Source: JASBRS01 sp964496495 (GTDB lineage Bacteria; Deinococcota; Deinococci; Deinococcales; Trueperaceae). From it: 64,000 nucleotides of DNA. The stretch covers positions 1-64,000 of the forward strand of contig CAZBZU010000007.1 in assembly GCA_964496495.1 (NCBI GenBank), read 5' to 3'. Position 1 is the stretch's first letter; the number at the start of each line of letters is the position of its first letter. The notes beneath the pieces are model-generated. The model had not been told where the DNA came from. It ran no database searches and saw only the letters and a program-made list of their open reading frames with translations. The position numbers and the translations under genes are program-made. Shown here piece by piece: positions 38,297 through 45,736 of this stretch.

Positions 38297-38910
38297 TCCG
38301 CGCCATCGCCTTCGACTGGGGCGGAGTCTTCACCGAAGGCACCTTCAACAGCAGCGCCATCCGCGCCCTCGCGGAGCTCGCGGGGCTAGCCGCCTCCCAG
38401 GTCGAGCCCGCCTACCTGCGGCTGATGGCCCCCTTCGAGGAGGGCGCCTTCGACCTCCCGGAGTTCCGGCGCCGGCTGGCGGGGCAGCTGGGGGTGGCGC
38501 TCGAGGCAGGCGCCTTCCGCGACGCTTTCCTCGGAGCCGTGGCCAGCCGCGAGACCATGGTCGCCCTGTTGCGCTCCATCCCCCAGCGTTACTTGGTGGG
38601 CATGCTCTCCAACAACGTGCCGGCGCTCTGCGATCTGGTGCGCAACGACGCCCGCATGGAGCGCATCGAGCGCTTCGTGTTCTCCAACGAGATCGGCGTC
38701 CGCAAGCCGGATGCGCGCGCCTTCCACGCCCTCAGCGCAGCGCTGGGCGTGCCGGCCGAGGAGACCGTCTTCGTCGACGACAGCGCCGCGAACATCGCGG
38801 CCTGTGAGACGCTCGGCTTCACCGGGCTGCTGCTGGACACCCTGCCCGCCTTCGCCGATCGCTGGCGCGCGGCGCTCCCGGACCTGCCCCTGCCCGCCGG
38901 CTTCGCGTGA
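38293..38910 (+). CDS. HAD-superfamily hydrolase (epoxide-hydrolase-like/YihX-type)
   Basis: A soluble 205-residue HAD protein. The nucleophile motif is AFDWGGVFTEG: the first Asp is kept, but the usual second Asp is Gly, as in the YihX/epoxide-hydrolase-like subgroup. Motif II lies in GMLSNNVP, the lysine in GVRKPDARAF and motif IV in ETVFVDDSAANI near residue 158. The substrate is unknown. The GTG start overlaps the previous stop as GTGA, and the end overlaps the next start in the same way, giving a tightly coupled trio. Confidence 0.9.
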   Translation: MIRAIAFDWGGVFTEGTFNSSAIRALAELAGLAASQVEPAYLRLMAPFEEGAFDLPEFRRRLAGQLGVALEAGAFRDAFLGAVASRETMVALLRSIPQRYLVGMLSNNVPALCDLVRNDARMERIERFVFSNEIGVRKPDARAFHALSAALGVPAEETVFVDDSAANIAACETLGFTGLLLDTLPAFADRWRAALPDLPLPAGFA

Positions 38911-39257
38911 GTGACGCGGAGCGGGACGGCCGTCGGGCCGTCCGCCTGCTGCAGGGGTACGTGTGGCACCCGCGCGAGCTGGCGCTGGCACCGGCCGACT
39001 ACCTGCCCGCCGTCCTGGGCAAGGACGTTCACGTCCTGGTGGACGCCATCCCTGCCGCACCCTTCGCGTTCTTCGACGACGGCACCCTGAGCGCCACCCA
39101 GCAGTTCTATCAGCTCACGGTGGTGACCTTCGTGGAGGGCGAGGATGACGCCTCGGGCATCGTCCCGTGGGTAGCCGAGACGCTGCAGCGGCGCCTCGAG
39201 GGCACCCCCGACGGCGTGGGCTGGCAGCTCTTCGAGGACCTGCGGGAGCTCGGCTGA
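38907..39257 (+). CDS. Hypothetical 116-residue protein coupled to the HAD gene
   Basis: A soluble protein without recognised domain. It begins MSDAERDGRRAVRLLQGYVW (GTG start, overlapping the HAD stop as GTGA) and is rich in aromatic residues in the middle (FAFFDDGTLSATQQFYQL). Coupling to the HAD gene argues that it is real. Confidence 0.65.
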   Translation: MSDAERDGRRAVRLLQGYVWHPRELALAPADYLPAVLGKDVHVLVDAIPAAPFAFFDDGTLSATQQFYQLTVVTFVEGEDDASGIVPWVAETLQRRLEGTPDGVGWQLFEDLRELG

Positions 39258-39270
39258 GGCGCAACGGGCC

Positions 39271-39288
39271 GCGCGGGAGCCCCCGCGC
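39271..39288. terminator. Short hairpin between convergent genes
   Basis: GCGCGGG (39271-39277) pairs with CCCGCGC (39282-39288) around AGCC. It sits between the stop codons of the 116-residue gene and the MscS gene. There is no T tract. Confidence 0.35.
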
Positions 39289-39292
39289 CGCC

Positions 39293-40123
39293 TCAGGCAC
39301 CGCGCGCCTGCGGTAGCGTCCCGTCGATCAGGTGCAGGTCGCGCTGCGGGAACGGGATGGTGATGCCGCTGGCGTCGAAGCGCTCCTTTACGGCCCGGGT
39401 CAGGTCGAGCTTGGTGGCGTACCAGTCGCCCGCGGCGGTCCAGTAGCGCAGCAGCAGGTTCACCGAGCTATCGCCCAGGGAGTCGACCGCCAGCAGCGGG
39501 GCGGGATCGCTCAGCACGCGCTGGTCGGCATCCACCAGCTCCTGGAGCGCCTCGAAGGCGGCAGCGATGTCGTCGCCGTAGCCGATGCCGACCACCAGGT
39601 CGTTGCGGCGGTTCACGGCCTGGGAGAGGTTGCGGATGTCCTTCCCCCAGATGTTGCTGTTGGGAATGTGCATGGGAACGCCGTCGAAGCCGCCGAGCCG
39701 GGTCACGAAGAGGTTGACGTCCTCTACGGTGCCCGCCGCCCCGGCGATGTCCACCGCGTCGCCCACACGGAAGGGCCTCAGCGCGATGATCATGACACCG
39801 GCAGCCACGTTGGAGAGCGCGCCCTGCAGTGCCAGGCCGACGGCCAGGCCGGCGGCGCCGAGCAGGGCCACCAGGCTGGCGGTCTGCACCCCGAAGCGTC
39901 CCAGCACCGCGATCACGGTGAAGGCGAGGACCGTCCAGCGCACCAGGCGGGCCAGCAAGTTGGTGACGGTGCGATCGATCCGCCCAGTTCGCTCGGCCAC
40001 ACCGCGCGCGAGCGCCGCCGCCCAGCGCGCCACCAGCCAGCCGGCCACCAGGATGACGATGGCGGCAAGCACGTCGAAGCCGAGGCGGATAGCGTGATCG
40101 ATCAGCGTGTTGAGCGTGCTCAT
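39293..40123 (-). CDS. Small-conductance mechanosensitive channel (MscS family)
   Basis: This inner-membrane channel of 276 residues relieves osmotic downshock. Three transmembrane helices lie at about 15-35, 58-80 and 86-115. The pore-lining third helix is glycine and alanine rich (LLGAAGLAVGLALQGALSNV), followed by RPFRVGDAVDIAG, the typical start of the cytosolic beta domain. The C-terminal region matches the family's usual size. GGAGG precedes the ATG and a TAGCAT box lies about 25 bases upstream. Confidence 0.95.
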   Translation of the reverse strand: MSTLNTLIDHAIRLGFDVLAAIVILVAGWLVARWAAALARGVAERTGRIDRTVTNLLARLVRWTVLAFTVIAVLGRFGVQTASLVALLGAAGLAVGLALQGALSNVAAGVMIIALRPFRVGDAVDIAGAAGTVEDVNLFVTRLGGFDGVPMHIPNSNIWGKDIRNLSQAVNRRNDLVVGIGYGDDIAAAFEALQELVDADQRVLSDPAPLLAVDSLGDSSVNLLLRYWTAAGDWYATKLDLTRAVKERFDASGITIPFPQRDLHLIDGTLPQARGA

Positions 40124-40147
40124 GCCGCACCTCCTTGGGCGACGTCC

Positions 40148-40153
40148 ATGCTA
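40148..40153 (-). promoter_or_regulatory. -10 box for the MscS gene
   Basis: The minus strand reads GCTAGCAT, about 24 bases before the ATG, leaving room for a short leader with GGAGG. Confidence 0.4.
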
Positions 40154-40189
40154 GCCGGTGGATCTCCCGCGCCTGTCGCCCGCCTGCCG

Positions 40190-40195
40190 TAGCAT
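40190..40195 (+). promoter_or_regulatory. -10 box for the LysE-family gene
   Basis: CGTAGCAT places TAGCAT 50 bases before the ATG at 40246. It lies back to back with the MscS promoter. Confidence 0.35.
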
Positions 40196-40245
40196 GACCG
40201 CATCCGCCCGGCTGCAGTCACGGCCGAGTGACGGGAGGCCGATCC

Positions 40246-40890
40246 ATGGACGCAGGCAAGCTCCTCACGTTCGCGCTCCTGGCGTTCGTCCTCATCGTGG
40301 TCCCCGGACCGAGCGTGCTCTTCGTCATCGGCCGCGCCGTGGCGCTGGGGCGCCGGGCCGCGCTGGCCACCGTGGCCGGCAACGCCGCCGGGGTCTACCT
40401 GCAAGTGGTGCTGGTCGCCCTCGGCCTCGGCCTGGTCCTGGAGCGCTCCGCCATCGTCTTCACCGTGGTCAAGCTACTGGGTGCGGCCTACCTGGCGTGG
40501 CTCGGCATCGCCGCCCTCCGCAGGCGGCCACTCGCGGCCGGCCGCGGTCCCGCCGGGGGGCCGCCCGCCCGGACGGGCGCGCCGCGCCGGCGGGCGTTCC
40601 TCGACGGCCTCGTGGTTGGCGCCACCAACCCCAAGGCGACCGTGTTCTTCGCCGCGGTGCTGCCGCAGTTCGTCGCGCCGTCACGGGGACCGGTCGCACC
40701 CCAGATGCTGCTACTCGGCCTGCTGTTCGTGGGCATCGCGCTGGTGTCGGACAGCGCCTGGGCTGTGGCGGCGGGCACGGCCCGCGCCTGGCTCGCCCGC
40801 TCCGCCAGAACGCAACGCGCCCTCAGGGTGGGAGGCGGCGTCGTCATGCTGGGCCTCGCCGTCGAGCTGGCACTCACCAGCCGCCGCTGA
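40246..40890 (+). CDS. LysE/RhtB-family amino acid exporter
   Basis: This 214-residue inner-membrane exporter is of the type that expels homoserine, threonine, lysine or similar amino acids. The family start is clear: PGPSVLFVIGRAVALGRRAA near residue 22, and GATNPKATVFFAAVLPQF near 130. About six hydrophobic segments are visible. The ATG at 40246 has GGGAGG upstream at a good distance; a GTG at 40228 lies before that site. The substrate cannot be assigned. Confidence 0.92.
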   Translation: MDAGKLLTFALLAFVLIVVPGPSVLFVIGRAVALGRRAALATVAGNAAGVYLQVVLVALGLGLVLERSAIVFTVVKLLGAAYLAWLGIAALRRRPLAAGRGPAGGPPARTGAPRRRAFLDGLVVGATNPKATVFFAAVLPQFVAPSRGPVAPQMLLLGLLFVGIALVSDSAWAVAAGTARAWLARSARTQRALRVGGGVVMLGLAVELALTSRR

Positions 40891-40915
40891 GCGCCGCGGT
40901 CGAGGCGCCGCGCGG

Positions 40916-40984
40916 TCAGCAGCGCGGCGGTCTGCCGGGGACGCCGAGGGCGCCGGCGATCATCCCCTCGATCTCGGTCGGCAT
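40916..40984 (-). CDS. Possible 22-residue ORF after the DUF2239 gene
   Basis: The frame MPTEIEGMIAGALGVPGRPPRC starts 13 bases after the DUF2239 stop and has GGGGGG 5-10 bases before its ATG. It could be a small protein or chance. Confidence 0.15.
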   Translation of the reverse strand: MPTEIEGMIAGALGVPGRPPRC

Positions 40985-40997
40985 GGCGTCCCCCCGC

Positions 40998-41564
40998 TCA
41001 GCGGCCCGCCGTCAGGGCGTCGCGAGCCAGATCCAGCAGGTAGGCGCGGACGCTCGCGGGCCAGCCGGCGCTGAGCGCCTCGAAGCGGGACCGGTCGCCC
41101 GCGTCGAGGGCGCGGTAGGCCTCCTCGAAGTGCTCGTGGTTGCCCGCCAGCGCCGTCATGACCCGGCCGGTGGCGGCGGCCGCCCGCCGTGCCCGGTCGC
41201 GCGCCGTCTCGGTGGCCCGGGCCGCATCCACGAGCCGCCGCAGGCTGGCGGACGCGCTGCCAGGCTGGGCTTCGAGCCAGGCCCACTGGCGCGGCAGCAA
41301 CGTCACCTCACGCGACGTCACCCCCAGGCGCGGCCGGCCGCGGCCGGCGCGGGCGGGTCGCGGGTCGACGCGCCCCAACACCTCGCCGAGCGAGCCTCGC
41401 AGGTCGAAGTCGAGCTGGCGCCCGCTGGCGTCTTCGAATACCAGCACCAGAGCGCCGGGATCCTCGTCCCAGCGACGCTTGACGGCTGCAACCACGTCGC
41501 GAAGGGACCCCCTGGCAAGCTGCGCCTCCCCGTCGAAGGCGGCGAATGTCGCTGGATCGTCCAT
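40998..41564 (-). CDS. DUF2239 family protein
   Basis: A soluble protein of 188 residues. The layout FAAFDGEAQLARGSL, VFEDASGRQLDFDLRG, GRGRPRLGVTSREVTLLPRQWAWLEAQPG and the C-terminal FEEAYRALDAGDRSRFEALSAGWP matches my recollection of DUF2239 throughout. Its function is unknown; RGRPRLGV followed by VTLLPR suggests a nucleic-acid or chaperone-like surface, but this is guesswork. TAATAT lies 8 bases before the ATG with TTGACA 15 bases further up, a strong leaderless promoter for this genome. Confidence 0.85.
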   Translation of the reverse strand: MDDPATFAAFDGEAQLARGSLRDVVAAVKRRWDEDPGALVLVFEDASGRQLDFDLRGSLGEVLGRVDPRPARAGRGRPRLGVTSREVTLLPRQWAWLEAQPGSASASLRRLVDAARATETARDRARRAAAATGRVMTALAGNHEHFEEAYRALDAGDRSRFEALSAGWPASVRAYLLDLARDALTAGR

Positions 41565-41572
41565 GCCGCATG

Positions 41573-41599
41573 ATATTACCCGGGGAAAAAGACTGTCAA
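41573..41599 (-). promoter_or_regulatory. Promoter of the DUF2239 gene (TTGACA / TAATAT)
   Basis: On the minus strand TTGACA (41594-41599) is followed after 15 bases by TAATAT (41573-41578), which ends 8 bases before the ATG. The spacer is 1-2 bases short. The -35 lies in one arm of the inverted repeat described at 41591-41715. Confidence 0.55.
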
Positions 41600-41715
41600 T
41601 ACCCTCAAGCACCTGTTCGTCCCGTCCACGCCGCGCCTCATTGGCGCCGCGGGCGCGGCCGAGCGGGCAAGGCAGCGGCGCGCCGCCCGCCGGGTTGTAA
41701 GAGTCTTGACAGTCC
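41591..41715. repeat. Inverted repeat GACTGTCAA ... TTGACAGTC around two divergent promoters
   Basis: GACTGTCAA (41591-41599) and TTGACAGTC (41707-41715) are exact inverses 107 bases apart. Each holds a consensus -35 hexamer directed outward, one to the DUF2239 gene and one to the GGDEF gene. The shared GTC extension may be an operator or chance. Confidence 0.5.
41707..41712 (+). promoter_or_regulatory. -35 box (TTGACA) for the GGDEF gene
   Basis: TTGACA is a perfect -35. A weak TACGGA follows after 17 bases. The GGDEF ATG is about 36 bases further on. Confidence 0.4.
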
Positions 41716-41771
41716 ACGGCGGCCAAGATACGGATGGGGGGCTGGCGCGAGCCCCTACCGAGGTCGCACCC

Positions 41772-43472
41772 ATGAAGCCACCCGACGCTCCCACGTCAGG
41801 CACCCTGAAGGCCACGAGCCCTTCGCCGTCGCCAACCGTCGAGTCCCCTGCGGCGCCGCAGGGAAGCGCCGGCGAACGCGAGGTCGTCGTGAAGCCTCCG
41901 GCCGTGACGCGGCCCCGGCCGCCCTGGTGGCACCTCCGAGCGCTCATCGGCAGCCTTCGCGAGGGGCACGCAGCGCGGCTGGTGATGGAGCTGGTGCGCC
42001 AGAATCAGGACAGGGACAGCGAACCGATCGAGGGCAGGCTGCTCGATCTGGTGCTCCGCGAGACCGCCGCCACCGGCGGGTCCGTGCTCAGGTACCGTGC
42101 GGGCCGCTTCGTCGTCGAGGCGCAGGCCGGGACCGTGCCGCGGAGCATGCGAGAGCTGTGCCAGCAAGGCGTGCCCTACGGCGACACCCTCGTCTGGAGG
42201 GCGCGGCGCCAGGGCCGCCCGATCTACCTGGGCCGCTCGAGCAAGGAGCCCGCCGCCCGTCAGCGGCTCGCCGAGCTGGGGCTCGGGGCGCTCGCCATCG
42301 TCCCCGTGGCGGGCGACCGCGTCGGCGAGGAGCTCCTCATCGCGCTATACCACGACCGCCCGCACGACTGGCCGCACCGCACCCGTGTCCTGCTCGACGG
42401 CGCCGCCAGCGTTCTCCTGGGAGCGATCATCCAGCGCGACACCGAGCACCGCCTCTCGGAGATGGTGCGCCTGCAGCGCGAGCTGCTGGCAACGCCGGTG
42501 GACAGCATGTACCAGCGGGCGCTCGAGACCGCCATGCGCGTGGTGCGCACCGCAGAGGCAGGCAGCCTGCTGGTGCGCGGCGCCGACGGGACCTTCCGCT
42601 ATGTGGCCGCCGCCGGCTTCGATCTGGAGGGTCTCACCGACCTCCGTCTCAGCATCGACGCCATGAAGGTCTGGTACGGCGACGGCGAGCACTGGACGGC
42701 GGGCGTGCCTAGGGTACTGGTAACCACGGGCGATCAGAGCGTCAGCGACGTCAGCGCGCTCACCACCCCGCGCGACCGCATGCGCAACGCCGGCCGCGTC
42801 GACGAGATCGCCGCCGACCTGTGCCTGCCGATCGCCTACCGAGGTGACGTGCTGGCCGTCCTCAACCTCGACTCCTTGCACGACCCTCACGCCTTCGGCG
42901 CCACCGCCACCAGAGCCACGAGCGACCTCGCGCCGGTGGTCGGCTTCCTCCTGCACGAGACGGCTGCACGTGCGCGGCTCGACCTCGTGGCGCGCACCGA
43001 CGAGCTCACCGGGCTCGGCAACCGGCGCATGTTCAACGAGCAGGCGGCCCGGGAGCTGGCGCTGGCGGCCCGCCACGGGGAGGAGCTCACCCTGCTGGTG
43101 ATGGATCTCGCCCACTTCAAGGACCTCAACGACGCGTTCGGACACGTCGCAGGCGACGAAGCGCTGCGAAGGGTGGCACAGGCGGTGCTGGCGAGCGTGA
43201 GGGAGGCCGACACCGCCTTCCGCTGGGGCGGAGACGAGTTCGCCGCGCTCTTGCCCCGCTCCGGCCTGCGCACGGCCGAGGCCGTCGCCCGCCGTATCGA
43301 GGATCGCCTCTCTCACATCCACAGCGTCGGAGCACCGCTCCACATCAATGCCGGCGCGGCATCCGCGCCGGCCGACGGCATCAACCTCGACGCGCTGCTC
43401 ACCCGCGCCGACCACCGCATGTACCGCGCCAAGGCCGGGGCACGCGTGTGGGCATCCGACGCGGCGGCCTGA
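41772..43472 (+). CDS. Diguanylate cyclase with two GAF domains
   Basis: A 566-residue cytosolic signalling protein that should make cyclic di-GMP from two GTP. After a Pro/Ser-rich tail of about 50 residues come two GAF-like sensor domains, near residues 85-230 and 245-400, then a GGDEF domain from about 415. The active site reads RWGGDEFAALL near residue 490. An RxxD inhibition site (READ) lies exactly five residues before GGDEF, so product feedback is likely. The metal aspartate is in VMDLAHFKDLND. No transmembrane segment is seen. The ATG at 41772 is chosen as the first in frame before the tail. Confidence 0.93.
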   Translation: MKPPDAPTSGTLKATSPSPSPTVESPAAPQGSAGEREVVVKPPAVTRPRPPWWHLRALIGSLREGHAARLVMELVRQNQDRDSEPIEGRLLDLVLRETAATGGSVLRYRAGRFVVEAQAGTVPRSMRELCQQGVPYGDTLVWRARRQGRPIYLGRSSKEPAARQRLAELGLGALAIVPVAGDRVGEELLIALYHDRPHDWPHRTRVLLDGAASVLLGAIIQRDTEHRLSEMVRLQRELLATPVDSMYQRALETAMRVVRTAEAGSLLVRGADGTFRYVAAAGFDLEGLTDLRLSIDAMKVWYGDGEHWTAGVPRVLVTTGDQSVSDVSALTTPRDRMRNAGRVDEIAADLCLPIAYRGDVLAVLNLDSLHDPHAFGATATRATSDLAPVVGFLLHETAARARLDLVARTDELTGLGNRRMFNEQAARELALAARHGEELTLLVMDLAHFKDLNDAFGHVAGDEALRRVAQAVLASVREADTAFRWGGDEFAALLPRSGLRTAEAVARRIEDRLSHIHSVGAPLHINAGAASAPADGINLDALLTRADHRMYRAKAGARVWASDAAA

Positions 43473-43506
43473 CGCGCGGCGGCGGCAGCCGCGGCTGAAC
43501 CCTCCC

Positions 43507-43653
43507 TCAGCGGTACCCCCGGGCGAGCAAGATCCTGGCGCCGGCGTCGAAACCCCCGGGCGTGAGCACCTCGACGCCGGCGTCGGTGACGGCGGCCGGG
43601 CTCGAGACGACCATCTCGATCAGCGCGCCCGCCGAGCCGGTAAACCCGTCGCC
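43507..43653 (-). pseudogene. Possible remnant reading on from the carboxylase frame
   Basis: Directly after the acyl-CoA carboxylase stop, the same frame stays open for 48 codons to a TGA. It ends EVLTPGGFDAGARILLARGYR, which looks like the last strand and helix of a GNAT acetyltransferase. An ATG at 43614 could also start a 35-residue peptide. Whether it is a gene fragment or chance is open. Confidence 0.25.
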
Positions 43654-45219
43654 TCAGAGCGGCATGTTGCCGTGCTTCTTGTAGGGCCGGCTCTGCTCCT
43701 TGCCCTCCAGCATCTGCAGGTGGCGGATGAGGTGACGGCGCGTGTCCTTGGGGTCGATCACGTCGTCGATGTAGCCATGGCCCGCCGCCACATAGGGGTT
43801 GTCGAAGCGGCGGCGGTACTCCTCGATGCGCTGCGCGCGGGCGCCGCCGGGGTCGCTCGCGCCCTTGATCTCGCGGCGGTAGATGATGTTGGCGGCCCCC
43901 TCCGCGCCCATCACGGCGACCGCCGAGGTGGGCCAGGCGAGCACCACGTCCGCGCCCATGTCGCGCGAGTTCATGGCCAGGTAGGCGCCGCCGTAGCTCT
44001 TGCGGACGATCAGCGTGATCTTGGGCACGGTCGCCTCGGCGTAGGCATAGAGCATCTTGGCGCCGTGGCGGATGATGCCGCCGTGCTCCTGCGCCACTCC
44101 CGGCAAGAAGCCGGTGACGTCGACGAAGGTGACGATGGGCACGTTGAAGGCGTCGCAGGTGCGGATGAAGCGCGAGGCCTTGTCGCTGGCGTCGATGGTG
44201 AGCGTGCCGGCCAGGTGCCGCGGGTTGTTCGCCACCACCCCCACCGACTGCCCGCCCAGGTGCGCGAAGCCGACCACGATGTTGCGGGCGAAGTCGGGCT
44301 GGATCTCCAGGAAGATGCCGTCGTCGACGATGGTGCGCACCACGTCCACCATGGGGTAGGGACGGCGCTGGTCGGGGTGCACGATGCCCAGCAGCTCCGG
44401 CGTCTCGCGGTCGTCCGCGTCGCGCGTCTCGCGCCTCGGCGGCGCCTCCTTGGCCGACTGTGGGAGGAAGGCCAGCAGCTCCCGCACCTTGCGCAGCACG
44501 GCGGCATCGTCCTCGGCCTCGAGGTGGGCGACGCCGGAGGTGCGGCTGTGCACGTCGGCGCCTCCCAGCTCCTCGAAGCTGACCTCCTCCTTGGTCACCG
44601 AGCGGATCACCTCGGGGCCGGTGATGAACATGTAGGAGCTGCCCTGCGCCATCAGCACGAAGTCGGTGAGCGCCGGGCTGTACACCGCGCCGCCCGCGCA
44701 GGGCCCCAGGATGGCCGAGATCTGCGGCACCACCCCGGAGTAGACGGCGTTGCGGAAGAACACCTCGCCGTAGCCCGAGAGCGAGTCGACCCCTTCCTGG
44801 ATGCGGGCGCCGGCGGAGTCGTTGAGGCCCACGATGGGCGCGCCGGTGCGCACCGCCAGGTCCATGACGGCCGCGATCTTGCCGCCGTGCATCTTGCCCA
44901 GGCTGCCGCCCAGGACCGTGAAGTCCTGGCTGAACACGAACACGGTGCGCCCGTCCACCTCGCCGTAGCCGGTGACCACGCCCTCGCCGGGTGCCTCGAT
45001 GCCCTCCATCAGCTCCCCGCCGCGATGCTTCACGAACACGCCGAGCTCCACGAACGAGCCCTCGTCGAGGAGCGCCTCGACGCGCTCCCTGGCGGTCATC
45101 TTGCCGGCCTCGTGCTGCTTGCGCACGCGCTGTTCGCCGCCGCCGACCACGACGCGCTTGCGCCGCTCCTCCATGTCGGCGGTGAGCTCGTTCATCCAGG
45201 CCAAGGTGTCGTCGGACAC
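43654..45219 (-). CDS. Acyl-CoA carboxylase beta subunit (carboxyltransferase), propionyl-CoA carboxylase type
   Basis: This 521-residue carboxyltransferase moves CO2 from biotin to an acyl-CoA, most likely propionyl-CoA. Motifs of the crotonase-fold tandem are VFSQDFTVLGGSLGKMHG, LNDSAGARIQEGV and GPCAGGAVYSPALTDF in the N-terminal half. TFVDVTGFLPGVAQEHGGIIRHGAK and VRKSYGGAYLAMNSR lie in the C-terminal half. The GTG start has GGAGG at 7-8 bases. The biotin-carrying alpha subunit is not in the window. The length is typical. Confidence 0.95.
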   Translation of the reverse strand: MSDDTLAWMNELTADMEERRKRVVVGGGEQRVRKQHEAGKMTARERVEALLDEGSFVELGVFVKHRGGELMEGIEAPGEGVVTGYGEVDGRTVFVFSQDFTVLGGSLGKMHGGKIAAVMDLAVRTGAPIVGLNDSAGARIQEGVDSLSGYGEVFFRNAVYSGVVPQISAILGPCAGGAVYSPALTDFVLMAQGSSYMFITGPEVIRSVTKEEVSFEELGGADVHSRTSGVAHLEAEDDAAVLRKVRELLAFLPQSAKEAPPRRETRDADDRETPELLGIVHPDQRRPYPMVDVVRTIVDDGIFLEIQPDFARNIVVGFAHLGGQSVGVVANNPRHLAGTLTIDASDKASRFIRTCDAFNVPIVTFVDVTGFLPGVAQEHGGIIRHGAKMLYAYAEATVPKITLIVRKSYGGAYLAMNSRDMGADVVLAWPTSAVAVMGAEGAANIIYRREIKGASDPGGARAQRIEEYRRRFDNPYVAAGHGYIDDVIDPKDTRRHLIRHLQMLEGKEQSRPYKKHGNMPL

Positions 45220-45286
45220 GGATCCAGCCTCCGCTCCACTGGCGTTCCGCCCAGGATACCGTGGGCGCCGCCTGACGCCGCTACCG

Positions 45287-45736
45287 TCAGGGGGCCGAGG
45301 ACGAGGTCGGGGGCTGCGCCGCGGCCGACGGCTCGCGTGCCGCAGGGGGTTGCTGGGTCACCGCTCGGAGCTCCTGCGGGTACATGAAGCCCTGCCGCCG
45401 CGCCAGGTCCTCGCGGTAGTGCTGGTCGCCGGCATGGTCGATCACCTGCTTCAACCCCTGCGCCTGGCTCTGCAGGTCGCCGACCTGCTGCTGCAGCCGG
45501 ACGACCGCCCGCCGCTCCGACACGAAGCGCCAGCCCTCCACCCCCATCAGGAACAGGGCGTGCAGGCTACCCACCAGCGCCAGCACCGTCAACACACGAT
45601 GAGCCCCGCGAGCCGCGACGGCGCGCCGAGCGCGACGGCGCTGTGCCGCTGCCCTCGCCTGCGGCTCGCTGCCGGCAACCACGGCATCGGCGACCTCGGC
45701 GGTCGCCTCACCGTAGCCGCGGGGCACCACGCTCAC
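45287..45736 (-). CDS. FtsB/DivIC-like septum formation protein
   Basis: A bitopic membrane protein of 149 residues. A basic N-terminal tail precedes one transmembrane helix at about 48-67 (VLTVLALVGSLHALFLMGV). A short coiled coil follows (RRAVVRLQQQVGDLQSQAQ) and then the REDLARRQGFMYPQEL motif seen in FtsB/DivIC proteins, which link the divisome to FtsL. The C-terminus is Pro/Ala rich. The GTG start overlaps the galT TGA, so it is translated with galT. The family call rests on layout and the final motif. Confidence 0.75.
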   Translation of the reverse strand: MSVVPRGYGEATAEVADAVVAGSEPQARAAAQRRRARRAVAARGAHRVLTVLALVGSLHALFLMGVEGWRFVSERRAVVRLQQQVGDLQSQAQGLKQVIDHAGDQHYREDLARRQGFMYPQELRAVTQQPPAAREPSAAAQPPTSSSAP

